Positions 22,888 through 34,648 of a stretch of 64,000 nucleotides of DNA are shown one piece after another. Location of the stretch: positions 1-64,000 of the forward strand of contig MNCI01007731.1 in NCBI GenBank assembly GCA_015680685.1. Direction: 5' to 3'. How positions within the stretch are numbered: the first letter of the stretch is position 1; the number at the start of each line of letters is the position of its first letter. This stretch comes from Gnetum montanum. Taxonomy: Eukaryota > Streptophyta > Gnetopsida > Gnetales > Gnetaceae. A program made the position numbers and the translations under genes. Under the pieces are notes generated by a model, which saw only the letters and a program-made list of their open reading frames with translations, was not told the DNA's origin and made no database searches.

Positions 22888-24914
22888 CCACGGTTATAAC
22901 AAATCTGTGGATTAGTAGATATAATGTGTAACTTTAAAGCTTTAAATACCTTCTCTTATTAGTTAGTTATACTTTAGCTAAGGTTGGACCATGCAAGATT
23001 GATTATTGTATTAATTATTTATTGTACATGTCACTGAAGCTTTTTGAAAATGTTTAACTCTTGTAATTTGGTGTTTAAGAGTTGATTTCTTAGTTAAACC
23101 TTTGTGGGAGTTAGAAAAATGGCAAAAAAAATTCTCAAAAAATGGCACATTTGTGGCCCCTATGATGAAGAGCTTACCTCTAGTAGTTGCAAGCTCAAAG
23201 AACGAAGTGATCTAGGTAAATGGTTAGGAAGTTATGGGCTTTGGAAGGTTTTAGGCTCTAAAAAAATTCCTTAGCATTTATGAGAAAATGTAAAAATTTC
23301 AAAGTGGGGTCACGTATATATATATATACTATTTTTCCACAATGTCAATAGGTCCTATATATAGAACCTACAAGGAAAAAACATCAAATTTGAATAGCTC
23401 GAAAAATATAAGAAATTTTTCAATGAATTTGGGATCCATGAACCCCAGGAAAGCTAAGAATATGACAAAATCATTGAAGAGGATATTTGAAAGCTTGAAA
23501 ATTGAAAACGTTGATAGAGAATGTGTTTAATGAATAAAATATGTAAAGGAGCACATGGTTTGATGTAGAAGATGTATGTACGAAAGATTCTATTTGCAAG
23601 AATGCCTAAGGATAAGGTGCTTAATGAATCCAACCAAGAGAGATGTAAGTGGATCCTCCCCATATTAGGTACATGCCTTGTATGCCCTTGCATAACCTCA
23701 AAATAAGGAGTTTGTTGGCCCCATAAGTGATTACTAGTTGAGAGAAGTTAAGGATCAAAACCCAAAAGATTCTACCTAAGAATTCAACTATGTCAGACCA
23801 AGACATGGAATCAAGAAAATGGATGTTGGTGGCGAGGTGAGTTATGGTTAGCATAGATGGGATTATGGAGAAGGTGAAATGGAATTTCAAACTAAGGTTA
23901 TAATAAGTCCCTTATGGAGTTTGTGTTTAAAATGACTTGAAAAGATCCATCCTTAGTCTAGAGCAAAACTAACCTTTTTCAGTGACTTTGCATCACCACT
24001 CCAAGACCAATCTACCCCCTTGAGATATAAGAGTGCACCCAAAAGACAACCACCATTCCATAAAGAGAAGAAAAGAGAAAAAGGAAGTGAGAGAAGGCCT
24101 TAGTTCAAGAGGACTTTCAGGCATGGATAACATGTCTTTATAGTCCCATAACCAATGCTTGTAGCCCATTTATTTGTCTCAGGGGTGTGCTTTGAATTCC
24201 CATCATGTTTTTTTTTGTGTTTGTTTATTTTTTTATTTTTGGATGGGAACCACACCATGCAAAGAATTTATTTAACTTCTTGTTATTGGTCAAAACAAAA
24301 TGGTAAGAAATCCATGAAAACACTCAAACACCTAAGTAAGTAGAAGAGTATAAAGAGTATTAAGTCCCCTTGAAGTCACAGCTTGTACAAACCCTTTAAA
24401 CCCTTCAAGATTCTAAAAACTACTAAGGTCACCAATTTGTTAAAGGTTTATTTAATGATAGGGACCTCAAACTTCCAAAATAAGGAAAACCATAGAGTTT
24501 GCAAATGGGTGGATGTTATGGACTCTTTGCTTATTCTATGAAAAAGAAACCATGACTTAACCATCGACATAAAAATTCAAAAATAGAAACCATACATTAG
24601 CAAATAAAACATGAAGCACAAACCACCATTAGTAATAGCTACAACACCATTGTGTCCTATTGGCATAAAGCATGTTTATTAGCAAAAATTTAACAATCAC
24701 ACTCAAATAAGGAAAAGTAAAATATATAATAAATTTTAAAATATTCAAGAAAGATTTAAATGTATTAAATATGGTGTAAACAAAAAAATTATGTAAAATA
24801 GAAAAAATTTTATAAATTAAAAAGGTGTAAAAGAAACAAATTACAAAGACAAAAATGTATAAAACAAGAAAAATAGAAAAAATAAAGAGTCATATGGATG
24901 ATTAGCATGAATGA
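22888..24914 (-). other. Element C conserved non-coding block between pol and third ORF
   Basis: There is no gene. It carries reverse-strand copies of the landmarks seen in B, D and E: AGTGGATCCTCCCCA (23648-23662), AATTCAAAGCACACCCC (near 24195) and GTGACTTCAAGGGGAC (near 24375). A TATATATATATA run with an upstream repeat (23313-23360) is similar to 47131-47221 of E. Confidence 0.65.
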
Positions 24915-24928
24915 CCATCTCCCCCACA
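24915..24928 (-). promoter_or_regulatory. Element C internal polypurine tract
   Basis: The minus strand reads TGTGGGGGAGATGG, equivalent to 45589-45602 in E, right after the integrase end. Confidence 0.55.
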
Positions 24929-24949
24929 ACTAAGTTAAAAGGAGGAGAT

Positions 24950-26150
24950 CTCCAAAATTGAGCATGGTTGTCCATCCATTGAGGTATTTGTTGTATTGGC
25001 TTGCTTAGGCTCATGGAAAAGCTTTACTTGTTGGATGTTAACCAACTAATTTTTATTTGGGCTCTCAAGTTTGTATATGGTCATGGCTACAAAAGAAAAG
25101 GTTTCATAAATTATATAAGGTTCCTTCTACAATGTTTGAAACTTTGTTTTCTAGGATATGTGTGTGGGGTTCTAATAGAAAACCTTATCTCTAGGTTGAA
25201 ATTTTACTTTCCATATTCTAAGGTCATGTTGTTGCTTGTTGAATGCCTTGTGCACTTCATTCAAAGATAAGGCTACTATTCAATTTTCATCTAGCACACT
25301 GAGGTTGATCAATCTTTCTTTTAGTGCTAGACTTAGGTCATGATTCAGATCATAAGTTGTTGAGAGTGTACAAAGCTCGGATTCAATTGGAAGCATTGGA
25401 AGTTTTCTTTACACTAGCTCATAGGGAGAGTAGCCACTATGGAGTTTCCATGTTGAGCAGTAGGCCCAAAGGGCATTGTTGAGTTTTGTGCTCTAGTCTC
25501 TCCTATATTTGCTTATAGTTCTTATTAGAATCTTTGTAATCTCCTTCTTAGTTACCTCTACTTGACCATTGGCTTGGGAGTGATAGGGTGTTGTTAATTT
25601 ATGTTCAACCCCTAAGTGTAGCATGAGTTTTTGAAAAGTGGTACCTGTAAAATGAGTTCCATTGTTAGAAATCAGTACATGTTTACAACATTTTGTTATA
25701 CAAATCTAGCAACAATGGATGATATATAGTTAGTGATGGTTCTTGCTTCTACCCATTTAGTACAGTAGTTGACTGCTACAATGATGTATGCCTTTACATT
25801 AGACATGGGTGTGATGGGACCCATGAATTCAATGCCCAATATGTCAAAGGGCTCTAATGGTTGAATCCACTATTGAGGAGCCTCCATTCAAGCGGTCATC
25901 CCACCATCTCTTTGACAATGTTCACTAGATCAAACAAACTAGTGGACGTCCTTGAAGATTGTAGGCCAATAGTATCATGCTATTAAGATTTTTATGGTTG
26001 TGTGTCTTCTAGAATAGTGGCCTTTGCAAGGGCCTTCATGAGCATCCTAGAGAATGTGTAATTGGTTTGCATTAGGCACACACCAACAAACTAGGTCATC
26101 AATGCATACCTTGTAAAGTGGTCTGCTAATTTCCATGAAGTACTTAGCCT
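24950..26150 (-). pseudogene. Element C integrase pseudogene
   Basis: On the minus strand the zinc-binding N terminus (LHILQDAHEGPCKGHYSRRH, about 26070-26010) is followed by LGIEFMGPITPMS, KAYIIVAVNYCTKWVEA and further core pieces. The first catalytic Asp (normally GIDFMGP) is Glu here, whereas E keeps Asp. The C-terminal part (DVLLENPTHTYPRKQSF-like region near 25170-25110) is broken. Stops are frequent. The enzyme would join the DNA copy to the host chromosome; this copy cannot be active. Confidence 0.75.
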
Positions 26151-26160
26151 GATGAAGAAA

Positions 26161-26720
26161 CTATTGTTTCTTCCTAAAGTCCAGATCTTGTGGCATCTCC
26201 TGAGTGAGAAGGTAAGTGAGGATGTTGTCATACCATTTCATTTCTATAGGCATTTGTTCATTTATTACTCCTTTAAAGAGAAGTTCATGTAAAAATTGAT
26301 CAAAGAGTAGGCTCTCCTCCTCTTTGTTACCCCATCTTAATTGAGAGAGATGATCAGTAACCACATTCTTAGATCCTTTCCGATCTACCATTGTTAGATT
26401 GAATTCTTGCAAAATCACTAGCCACCATATAATACAAGGGCTCACCATTGGCTTGTTCATTAGGAAGAAAATGGCACTATGATCTATGTGCACAAACACC
26501 TTATAGCCAACCACATAGTGCTTGAACTTTTCGAGAGCATACATCACTACCATTAGTTCCTTCTTAGTTGTGGTGTAATTCAACTATGCACACAGAATGC
26601 TTTGAATGTAATATGGATGTTTCTTATTATTTAACTGCATAAGCATAACTTCCAAGGCATAATTAAATGCATTGATCATTATGTGAAATGATCTAGACTA
26701 GTATGGTGCCCATAGAGTTA
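26161..26720 (-). pseudogene. Element C RNase H and connection domain
   Basis: The open stretch 26583-26161 on the minus strand reads YTTTKKELMVVMYALEKFKH, VVGYKVFVHIDHSA, LMNKPMVSPCIIWWLVILQE and NVVTDHLSQL. This is the end of a Ty3/gypsy RNase H (Y-T-T-E-K-E-L, D-H). The QNVVADHLSRL-type linker that follows in Athila is also present. The usual TEKE glutamate is Lys (TTKKE), a change at a catalytic position. The upstream third is disrupted. Confidence 0.75.
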
Positions 26721-26829
26721 GAGTTTCTATGAGTTTTTCCTTTAGCTGTTGAAATGCATGTTCACACTCCTTGGTTCAAATGAATGAAGCATCTTTCTTT
26801 GTAAGTTCAACCAATGGCTTTGTGATCTT

Positions 26830-27560
26830 AGAGAAATTCTCTGTGAATTTCTGGTAGTAGCCAGTGTGTCCAAGGAATGATTAGATGTCTTTTAACTATC
26901 TCTGGTTGGCATGTGATTCCTTGGATAACCCTTATCTTGTTTGAGTCTACCTCAATCCTTGCTCGAGTAATTCTATGCCCCAGTACTATGCCATCTTGGA
27001 CCATTAAATGGATTTTCTACCAATTGAGCCTAAGGTTTATTTTGACACATCCTTTTAGTGTTTTCTTAAGGCTATCCATGGCTTGCTCAAATGTAGCCCC
27101 ATAGGTAGAGAAGTCATCCATGAAGACTTCTACCCCACTACCAATTTTCTATTGAAAAATACTAAGGATCAAGGGTTGGAATGTTGTAGGGGAATTACAT
27201 AGACCAAACAACATCTTACAATATGCAAAAGTCCTCTAGGGACTTGTGAATGTTGTTTTGACTTGATCCTTGAGTGTAATCTAGATTTGATTATTGCCAT
27301 TATAATCATCCAAGAAACTATAATAATAATGCCAAAATATGGTGTCCAACACTTGGTCCACAAATGAAAATGGAAAATGATCCTTAAAGGTTACCATATT
27401 CAATAGCCTAAATTCGATGCAGACTAGCCACTTACCATCTTTCTTTAGCACAATTATGAGTGGACTAATCCACCTACTATCCATGATGGGATAGATGAAC
27501 CTTGCCTTGAGGAGTTGTTCTATTTCCTCTTTGACAATCTGCTTCAACTTGGGTTTCAGT
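26830..27560 (-). pseudogene. Element C reverse transcriptase pseudogene
   Basis: The minus-strand pieces are, in order, VKEEIEQLLKARFIYPIMDS, WISPLIIVLKKDGKWLVCIE, DHFPFSFVDQVLD, YYSFLDDYNGNNQI, FGLCNSPTTFQPLIL, then VEVFMDDFSTYGATFEQAMD with the FMDD catalytic box at 27124-27110, then GIVLGHRITRARIEVD. The F-M-D-D-F-S form and GIVLGH match plant Athila elements. Several stops interrupt it (QI*I, SP*R, FQ*K). The catalytic aspartates themselves are intact. Confidence 0.8.
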
Positions 27561-28044
27561 CATCTTTGTTGTTTCCTTCTTGGCTTCATGGCTAGGTCAA
27601 TGTAGATACAATGCTAGCATATCCTTGGATCAATTCCAGTCAACTCAGGATATGACCAAGCAAAGGCTATTGGCCATCTATTGATCACCTTCAACAACTT
27701 ATCCTTTTATTTAGGAGCAAGATTCACATTGATGATAACTAACATGCCATTATTTAAAAATGCATACTCTTCTCTTACTTAAAATTATCAAGGATTTCCA
27801 ACTCTCCCCAACAAGTATCATCATCTTCATCATCAGAGATTTGGTGATGAACTTGCTAAGTTCATCCATGCCTTTGACATAGGCACATGTCAAGTTCTTA
27901 GTAGGTTCCATGTATAATGTGTTGCTATCAATCACTGTGTATCTCGTATTTTGTGACTACTATGTAGAGGCACCTTTGGATATCTGTTTCATGTGCACAC
28001 TAATTACATGCTTTGAGGAATGTCTTTTTAATGGACTAGATTTT

Positions 28045-28480
28045 CTACATGCAATTGCACCCATTATTGTTGTACATGATGCATGGAACACGCTTCTTCT
28101 CTAGTTGTTCAAATTTTTTCTCCTTAGAGATTTCCAAGGAGAGGTCCTTGATGCCCATTCGTGCATCAAAAGTGCTTAACCAAGCCCTTTCCATAATGAT
28201 AGGGAAGTCGCCTTTGTAGTTTTTAACCTTGACCACCAAAAAATCAACAAGATAGGACCACCCACAAATTGTGGTCACAATGTCCTCCACTACCCCAAAG
28301 GGATAGTGATTGATTGGTCTAATAATTCCAAATGGATTTTGTTCTTCCTTAGAGATGGTAGGTTCTAGGCCTTCTACATGTCATAGGAGATGAGATTAAC
28401 ATTGGAACCAGAATTAAGAAGAGCCTTACATGGCCCATGTCTAGCGATTTGTAAGTAAATAAGAGGACTTCCTAGGACAA
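28045..28480 (-). pseudogene. Element C aspartic protease pseudogene
   Basis: The open stretch 28290-28045 on the minus strand reads VEDIVTTICGWSYLVDFLVV, then KGDFPIIMERAWLSTFDARM and DLSLEISK. It is collinear with the B protease (GFVEDVITTMCGWSY, DFPIIMGRAWLS). The active-site segment lies just upstream (about 28440-28410) and is degraded. Confidence 0.75.
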
Positions 28481-28499
28481 ATCATTTTGTGGGAAGGTT

Positions 28500-30471
28500 G
28501 GAAATCTTGATCCAATTAGAAATAACATGAGTTAGCATCACAGTGCAGATCTAAGGTGGCATTTGGTTTGAAGAGTGCTCGAATTCATTTGATCAAGAAG
28601 ATGAGGGTGTTGGAGATATAAGGCTACTAGCCACATTAGTTTGTGAGGGTTTGGAAGGATTGTTGGATTGGAAAATGATCATTTCCTAGATCAATTATTT
28701 AAACCACTTAGCTAGAAGGCTAGTTGTAAATTTACAGCCGTCATAGCATTTTGTTGCTATGGTTGTGGGGGTATTTTACCCTACATGGATAGAGCAGGAG
28801 TAACTAGGTTTAGGGTGGAGGAATGTATGTAGATGGATGTAGAGGATGGTATGGATATGAGTGCTTCCCTCGAGTAGATGATGAATTAGTTTGATGGTAC
28901 TCTAGAGGATAATGATGATGCTAGGATGATGCATGGCTTGTAGAGCTTTACGAAGAAATGGGTTGCTGAACATAGTACTCATATGGATATGGTTGCTTGT
29001 AAGGATACTGCTATCTTGGTGATGGCATTCCCCAAGATTGTGGTTGGTGCCACTATTGATATTGTTCATATGGTTGTGGTGGAGCTCCACTTGGATAGTA
29101 AGCCTATTGTTGCTGGTAGAACTACCTTAAATTGCCTTAAGGATAAGAAAATCATCTATGTGCCTGCCTCCATGCTAGTTGAGGATTCAACGTGTACACC
29201 GCAGACTCTTATAAGTGTGACACCATAGGGCAACATCCCTTAGAATGTTCATACTAACAGGTGTCACACACAACATCATCATTAGAATCTATCTCTACAA
29301 CTTTCCCTACTACAACAACTTTTCCTTTACCTCTTTGGTAGGCACATTTAGCTTCTTTCTACCTCCTATGATCATGATCACTATTCTACTCTTTGGATTC
29401 TTTAGCAATCTTCATACTAGTTTGGAATTTTTCATCCAAAAAGTCCCATAATTTATCAACCTTTGCCAAAATATTGGAAACAAATTTTTGAATAGGTAAG
29501 GTTTTCCTATTCACCACTTCATTGAGTGCTGACTCCTCCTCATCATAAAATCAGAGCTTTCTTTCTTTAATAAAAGGGTCTCTATTATATTCTTTTGTAC
29601 TTTCTCTTTTTCACAACTCACCTTCTTCTTTTGCTACCTACTCTATCAGCCTTTGTATCTAATGAGCTCTTAGTTTAGATAGTCTCCCGTAGGCATAAAC
29701 CCCAAGAGTTCTTCTAGTTTCTACTTTGAGTTCATCAATGATGTGGTGGAGTTGTTTTCCTATGAGAATAACCATGTCCAAGGCATCAATGTATGAGAGA
29801 ATAATATCTACCCATGGTGGCATCCAAGGGTTCATGTATTCCCTATTTCCAGCCTTAGATTTACTTTCTCAAATTGCACACTCTAGAGTATGTCTAGTAT
29901 TTGTCATTAAATAGCTCAAGCATTGTACTCCATTAGTGGATAGGTTCTAGCACCAAGGACTACTACTAGATTTTAGCATCTTTGGTGAGCATCTTGGGGA
30001 ATAGCTTCAATTTCTACCAATCATTTTCAATGTTTTGCAAGGCACACGCATCATGGAAAGCTTGTAGATGTGTCTGTGGATTAGGGTTATATCCCCCCTC
30101 AAATCCTAGGATATTATTCATGTTTAAGTGCTTGATCTAACTATCTTTCACATGCCTAGTTGGGATCTTAATTAGCTCTGCAATGTTAAGCATGCTTTGA
30201 GTTGCCAATAAAGTCTCATCATCATTATTAGTGCATTTTTGATAATGATGTTCTCTATCACTCCTTAGTCCATGGTGGTCATGTTGTTCACCTTCATCAT
30301 GGTTGTTCCTTTTGTGGTGTCTTTCCAAACTAGAAGCAGAGGAAGAAGAGGATGCAAATAAAGAGGATAAAGAGGGAGAAGGATTTCCACCACCATGATG
30401 TTTGTCAATTCCCATTTGATTATCACAATCACGTTTGTTAGTTTTCTTATTATCTTGACTTTTATCCAATC
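28500..30471 (-). pseudogene. Element C gag, distal part (after the D insertion)
   Basis: The minus-strand open piece from 30471 to 30137 has a basic start, GGGNPSPSLSSLFASSSSS, an H/D-rich stretch and LLATQSMLNIAELIKIPTRH. The last matches LLATQSMLDIIEAVRIPTRH in D. Gag core segments (FEGGYNPNPQTHLQAFHDAC) follow near 30100-30030, then a stop-filled region down to a Tyr/Pro/Gln-rich tail near 28900-29200. The first part of the gene lies beyond D at 37682-38192. Confidence 0.75.
30467..30471 (+). repeat. Left target-site duplication of element D
   Basis: CAATC is repeated exactly at 37677-37681. Confidence 0.9.
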
Positions 30472-31584
30472 TGATGAGATGCGATATGCACAAGCTGTGA
30501 TATCGCGTATGCGATATCGCGGTTGCCACGATATCGCGTTGTTCCCTATGATATCACGTACGCGATATCGCGGTCCACCACCAAATCTATAAATAAGAGT
30601 CAGAACTCTCCTCATTTCCCATCCTAGTTAGAAGTAGCGAAGCTCTGGCAGTTTGATCACTCCAGAGTTAGATTAATTTCCCATGTGCCTGCAGTAGGAT
30701 TCCTAGAGTAAACGGCTCTTTATTCAAGCAGCTTTGTACCTGAACACAAGTTGTGTACGGCAATAAAGATGAACTTGATTGGATAAACCTTGCAGTACAT
30801 GGATAGGTTTTCTTACATGTTATTTATTACCTATTGTTAGTGTGCACGAGTACGACTTGATTACGAGCATCTACGGATGTGTACGGCTAGTCAAGGAATC
30901 GGCTGCTCGTCGCAAAGCGGTATGAGTATGACTTGATTATGAGCATTGTGACTACTTGGTAACTCAGTAGTGTATTCCAGGATCTATGCTTGGTAATCCT
31001 AGTGGTAGTCCCAGTGTGTATGGCTAGTCAAGGAATCGGCTGCTCATCGCACTTAGGCTAGTTAGGCTCTCTCACCCTTCACTCCTAGAACGTGGGATAA
31101 GTACGACTTGGCTACGAGCACCTACGGGTGTGTATGGCTAGTCAAGGAATCAACTTCTTATCACACTTAGGCTAGTTAGGTGCCTCAGTACGACCACTTC
31201 AAGCACGTGTGTTACGTGTGGTGATCCCAGCAACGGTTAGCATTTGGTAGCCACAGTTGCATAGTTCAGGGTGTATACGGTAAGTGGGAACGGATGCTGA
31301 CACTAGTTAATTTAGACTTAGGAAATTAGTTAGAGCTAGTTAGATTTCTCAACCCTTCACCCTTTAGCATAGGAGAAAAACCTGGAAAGACCAAAAAAAT
31401 CATATACCTTGGACTTACTTAACCACACACCGTGACAACAACAAGTAAGTTTGGGAAGACAATGAATGATTAACCCCAAGTGTTCCATGGGGCGTTTAGG
31501 CATTTAGTTTGTGGAGTCCGACCGGATCATGCGTGCTACGCTCATTTCGTATGGTTGAATGTAGGGGTACCTCGCCACTCATCA
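30472..31584 (+). repeat. Element D 5' LTR
   Basis: This 1,113-bp LTR runs from TGATGAGATGCG to CCACTCATCA. It is longer than the B LTR because the internal GAGTACGACTTG...GGAATCGGCTGCTC unit occurs three times (about 30848-30913, a split copy 30924-31067, and 31099-31181). TATA box is at 30587-30595 and AATAAA at 30762-30767. Confidence 0.9.
30499..30569. promoter_or_regulatory. GATATCGCG palindrome cluster in element D U3
   Basis: Two near-palindromes (30499-30518 and 30550-30569) flank a single GATATCGCG (30530-30538), all within 90 bases upstream of the TATA box. The 3' LTR has one 17-bp module fewer, and its CpGs have decayed to TpG/CpA. Confidence 0.75.
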
Positions 31585-31604
31585 TTGGTGCCATTGTCGG
31601 GGAC
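31585..31604 (+). promoter_or_regulatory. Element D primer binding site (tRNA-Asp type)
   Basis: TTGGTGCCATTGTCGGGGAC differs by two bases from the canonical plant Athila/Tat site TTGGCGCCGTTGCCGGGGAC, complementary to the 3' end of tRNA-Asp. Confidence 0.8.
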
Positions 31605-31723
31605 TAAGTGTTTGTGTGCCAGATAGAACATAAGGGATATCACTCACATCATTGTGAGCCTTAAAGAACCTTCGGGTTAATCAAGAAAAATTATATAACG
31701 GTGAGATTAGCACACCAATAAAA

Positions 31724-34096
31724 ATGCCTTCTTTTCATAAGATCAACTCACCACCTAAGGACCATACTGGAGACAGTCGACAACATAAAAAACATAACCA
31801 AAATCAGCCAGTGCCTCAACAATATAAAATGACATATACTCATCCTGATGAGTATATTCCAAACTTTACTTTTATTCTCCATCAAGATGAACAACTGCGG
31901 TGGAGAGATTTGCAGGGTAACATCGTGTTACCCCCAGATCGATCAGTCCCCAAAATGCTCTTCCGTGCCTTGGCATAGATTGGCATGCAAGAACTATTTG
32001 CAGAATCTGTTATGGATGACTTTAACACAAGGGATTATCATCCCACAGATGCCCAACGTATTTGGGACTTAAGGCAAGAGAGTCAACATACTTTTCTGAA
32101 GGGAAAAGCCCCACATGTCCTTAGTGAAATAGGAGATGAGGAACCCTTTATCACGGGTTCTTTAGCAAAGGATGTTCCCCCTCCTAATGATGGTGAGGAG
32201 GATGGGTACCAGAACTTAAGATCAACGATACATATCCTTGGTTTTGATGCCCGTGAACACCAACTATTCACAGAGGGAACAACCACTCATGCTAAGGATG
32301 GACACTTTGATCATCACCACGATCGGGGCCGTAGCAGCCGAAGAGAAGGCAAGAAACATCATCATGGTGATGGTTCCCCTTCTTCTTCCCCTTCTTCACA
32401 TCACTCACCCTCTTCTTCCACATCTGGGCGCAGCCACCATGAACATAAGGATGAGGATAAAAGTAAAAGAGATGAAATACCTCGATGGGAAAGTCGAGAG
32501 AGAGGACAAGGGCAAGGACGTAGGGAGAGTAGAAAATCACGTAGACATCATAGGCATCATGAATGAGACGGTCATGATGAGCCCCTACTCGCAACTCAAA
32601 GTATGCTTGACATAATAGAGGCAGTTAGGATTCCCACAAGGCATTTGAAGGATAGTCGGATCAAATGATTAGACATGAACAATATCCCATGATTTGAAGG
32701 GGGATACAATGCTAATCTGCAAAATCATTTACAGGCATTCCATGATGCCTGTGCCTTGCAGAATATAGATAGTGAGTGGCAAAAACTTAAGTTGTTCCCA
32801 AGGACACTCACCAAAGAAGCAGAGAGTTGGTATCGGTCCTTATAACTGGAAACCATCAGGAGGTGAAGTACGATGCTAGAACTGTTCAACGAAAAGTATC
32901 AAACGTACTTCAGAGTGTCCAATTTGTGTAAGCAGATCCAAGGCTGGAAGCAAGGTCATCATGAACTCTTGGATGCTGCCATGGCCCGCTACTACATGTT
33001 GTTACATCGTTGCCCGGGCCATGGGTACGCACAGCGGGATCAACTGTGTCACATCGTGGATGGGCTAAGGCATGAAATGAGACGAACCCTTGGAACTTAT
33101 GCCCAAGGGAGGCTGTCACAACTTAGAGCCCATGAACTACAAAGTTTGTTGGAGCAAGTAGCAAATGAAGAAGGTGAGCTACACAAAACAGAAAGTATGG
33201 AGGAATACAACCGTGATCCCTCCCTTTGAAAGAAGGGAGTGAAATTTTGTGATGAAGAGAATGAGTCACCAATCAAAGAATTGGTGACCGAAAAACCTTG
33301 CCAATCCAAAATTTAATAACAGAAATAGCGGCTAAGGTAGACAACATATGGAGTTCCTTAGACTCTAAAATTGAAACCATCTTAAAAATTATAGAAGAGT
33401 CTAAGGTAGAACAAAGTAGTGACAAAGGTAAGAAAAAGTTGAGAGATTTAAGCCCTGAAAAATCACTAACTCCGATGTGGCTATAGATTTTGACACAGAC
33501 GATGATGGTGGATGTGAGGTCTGCTACTATGACCATCCTAAGGGATGTTGCCCCATTATCTCATAGCTACAGGAGTCTGGGGTGTATGCACTAAATCCAA
33601 GACTCAACCAACAGCAAACACCCCGAAGGTTACCTTATCCACAAGGTAACCCAAGACAGTTCCACCAAGCACTAATGTATTATCCAAGTGGAACTCCACC
33701 ACAGCCCATTGGATAGCATCAGAAATGGCAATACCCACAGTCATGGGGGATGCCATCGCCGAAACAACAGTACCCTTACCGGCAGCCTGACCCTTATGGA
33801 TATTATGTGCAGTAGCCGATTTCTCCAAGTGACTCTATGGGTCACGCAACCCCCAATCGTCACTACCAAGATCGGGAGTACTTTAGAAGGACTCCTTCTC
33901 CTCTAGGAGACACTCCATACCCACACCATCCTCCTAATCCACCCGCACCTCTTCCACCACAAGTAGTTCCTGTAACACCTCCTGCTCCAACAATGCAAGG
34001 GGAACTTGCTCAACCACAGCAACGTTACACTATGAGAGCTATAAATATCCAACCTACTACTAGTTCTAACAACTATAAAAAGAGAAGACCTTACTT
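31724..34096 (+). pseudogene. Element D gag pseudogene
   Basis: The start ATG at 31724 gives MPSFHKINSPPKDHTGD, then the conserved THPDEYIPNFTFILHQDEQL. A stop at 31976 divides this from the open piece 31985-32566, which ends in a Ser/His/Arg-rich stretch (SSSPSSHHSPSSSTSGRS). The capsid-like core follows (LTKEAESWYRSL, STMLELFNEKYQTYFRV at 32873-33229). The zinc knuckle CEVCYYDHPKGCC (33513-33551) fits C-x2-C-x3-H-x4-C, the best preserved copy in the window. A Pro-rich tail (33837-34096) runs into the N gap. At least five stops are visible. The start is chosen because it follows the leader directly and precedes the shared N-terminal block. Confidence 0.8.
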
Positions 34097-34496
34097 NNNN
34101 NNNNNNNNNNNNNNNNNNNNNNNNNNNNNNNNNNNNNNNNNNNNNNNNNNNNNNNNNNNNNNNNNNNNNNNNNNNNNNNNNNNNNNNNNNNNNNNNNNNN
34201 NNNNNNNNNNNNNNNNNNNNNNNNNNNNNNNNNNNNNNNNNNNNNNNNNNNNNNNNNNNNNNNNNNNNNNNNNNNNNNNNNNNNNNNNNNNNNNNNNNNN
34301 NNNNNNNNNNNNNNNNNNNNNNNNNNNNNNNNNNNNNNNNNNNNNNNNNNNNNNNNNNNNNNNNNNNNNNNNNNNNNNNNNNNNNNNNNNNNNNNNNNNN
34401 NNNNNNNNNNNNNNNNNNNNNNNNNNNNNNNNNNNNNNNNNNNNNNNNNNNNNNNNNNNNNNNNNNNNNNNNNNNNNNNNNNNNNNNNNNNNNNNN
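34097..34496. other. Assembly gap (400 N)
   Basis: The matching part of B (about 14937-15716) is about 780 bases and holds the protease, so the gap is probably a default or mis-estimated size. Confidence 0.9.
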
Positions 34497-34634
34497 GAAG
34501 GCATAGACACATTGAAACATGAGCATCGCCAACTTCCACCCCTCAACCTAAGAACATCAGTTGGGAGAAGTTGGGCACTTCTACGAAATTCAAACAAACG
34601 CTCATTATTTCAGATCTCTCCCTTACAACTCAGT

Positions 34635-34648
34635 CATGGGGGAGATGG
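34635..34648 (+). promoter_or_regulatory. Element D internal polypurine tract
   Basis: CATGGGGGAGATGG is identical to 15855-15868 in B. Confidence 0.55.

Noticed and set aside
30499-30569. GATATCGCG repeats as a CRISPR-like array
   Set aside because: No regular spacers, and they occur at the same place in every LTR of the family in a plant genome; they are U3 modules.
32292-32594. Minus-strand 100-codon frame in element D
   Set aside because: Shadow of the Ser/His/Arg-rich gag segment.
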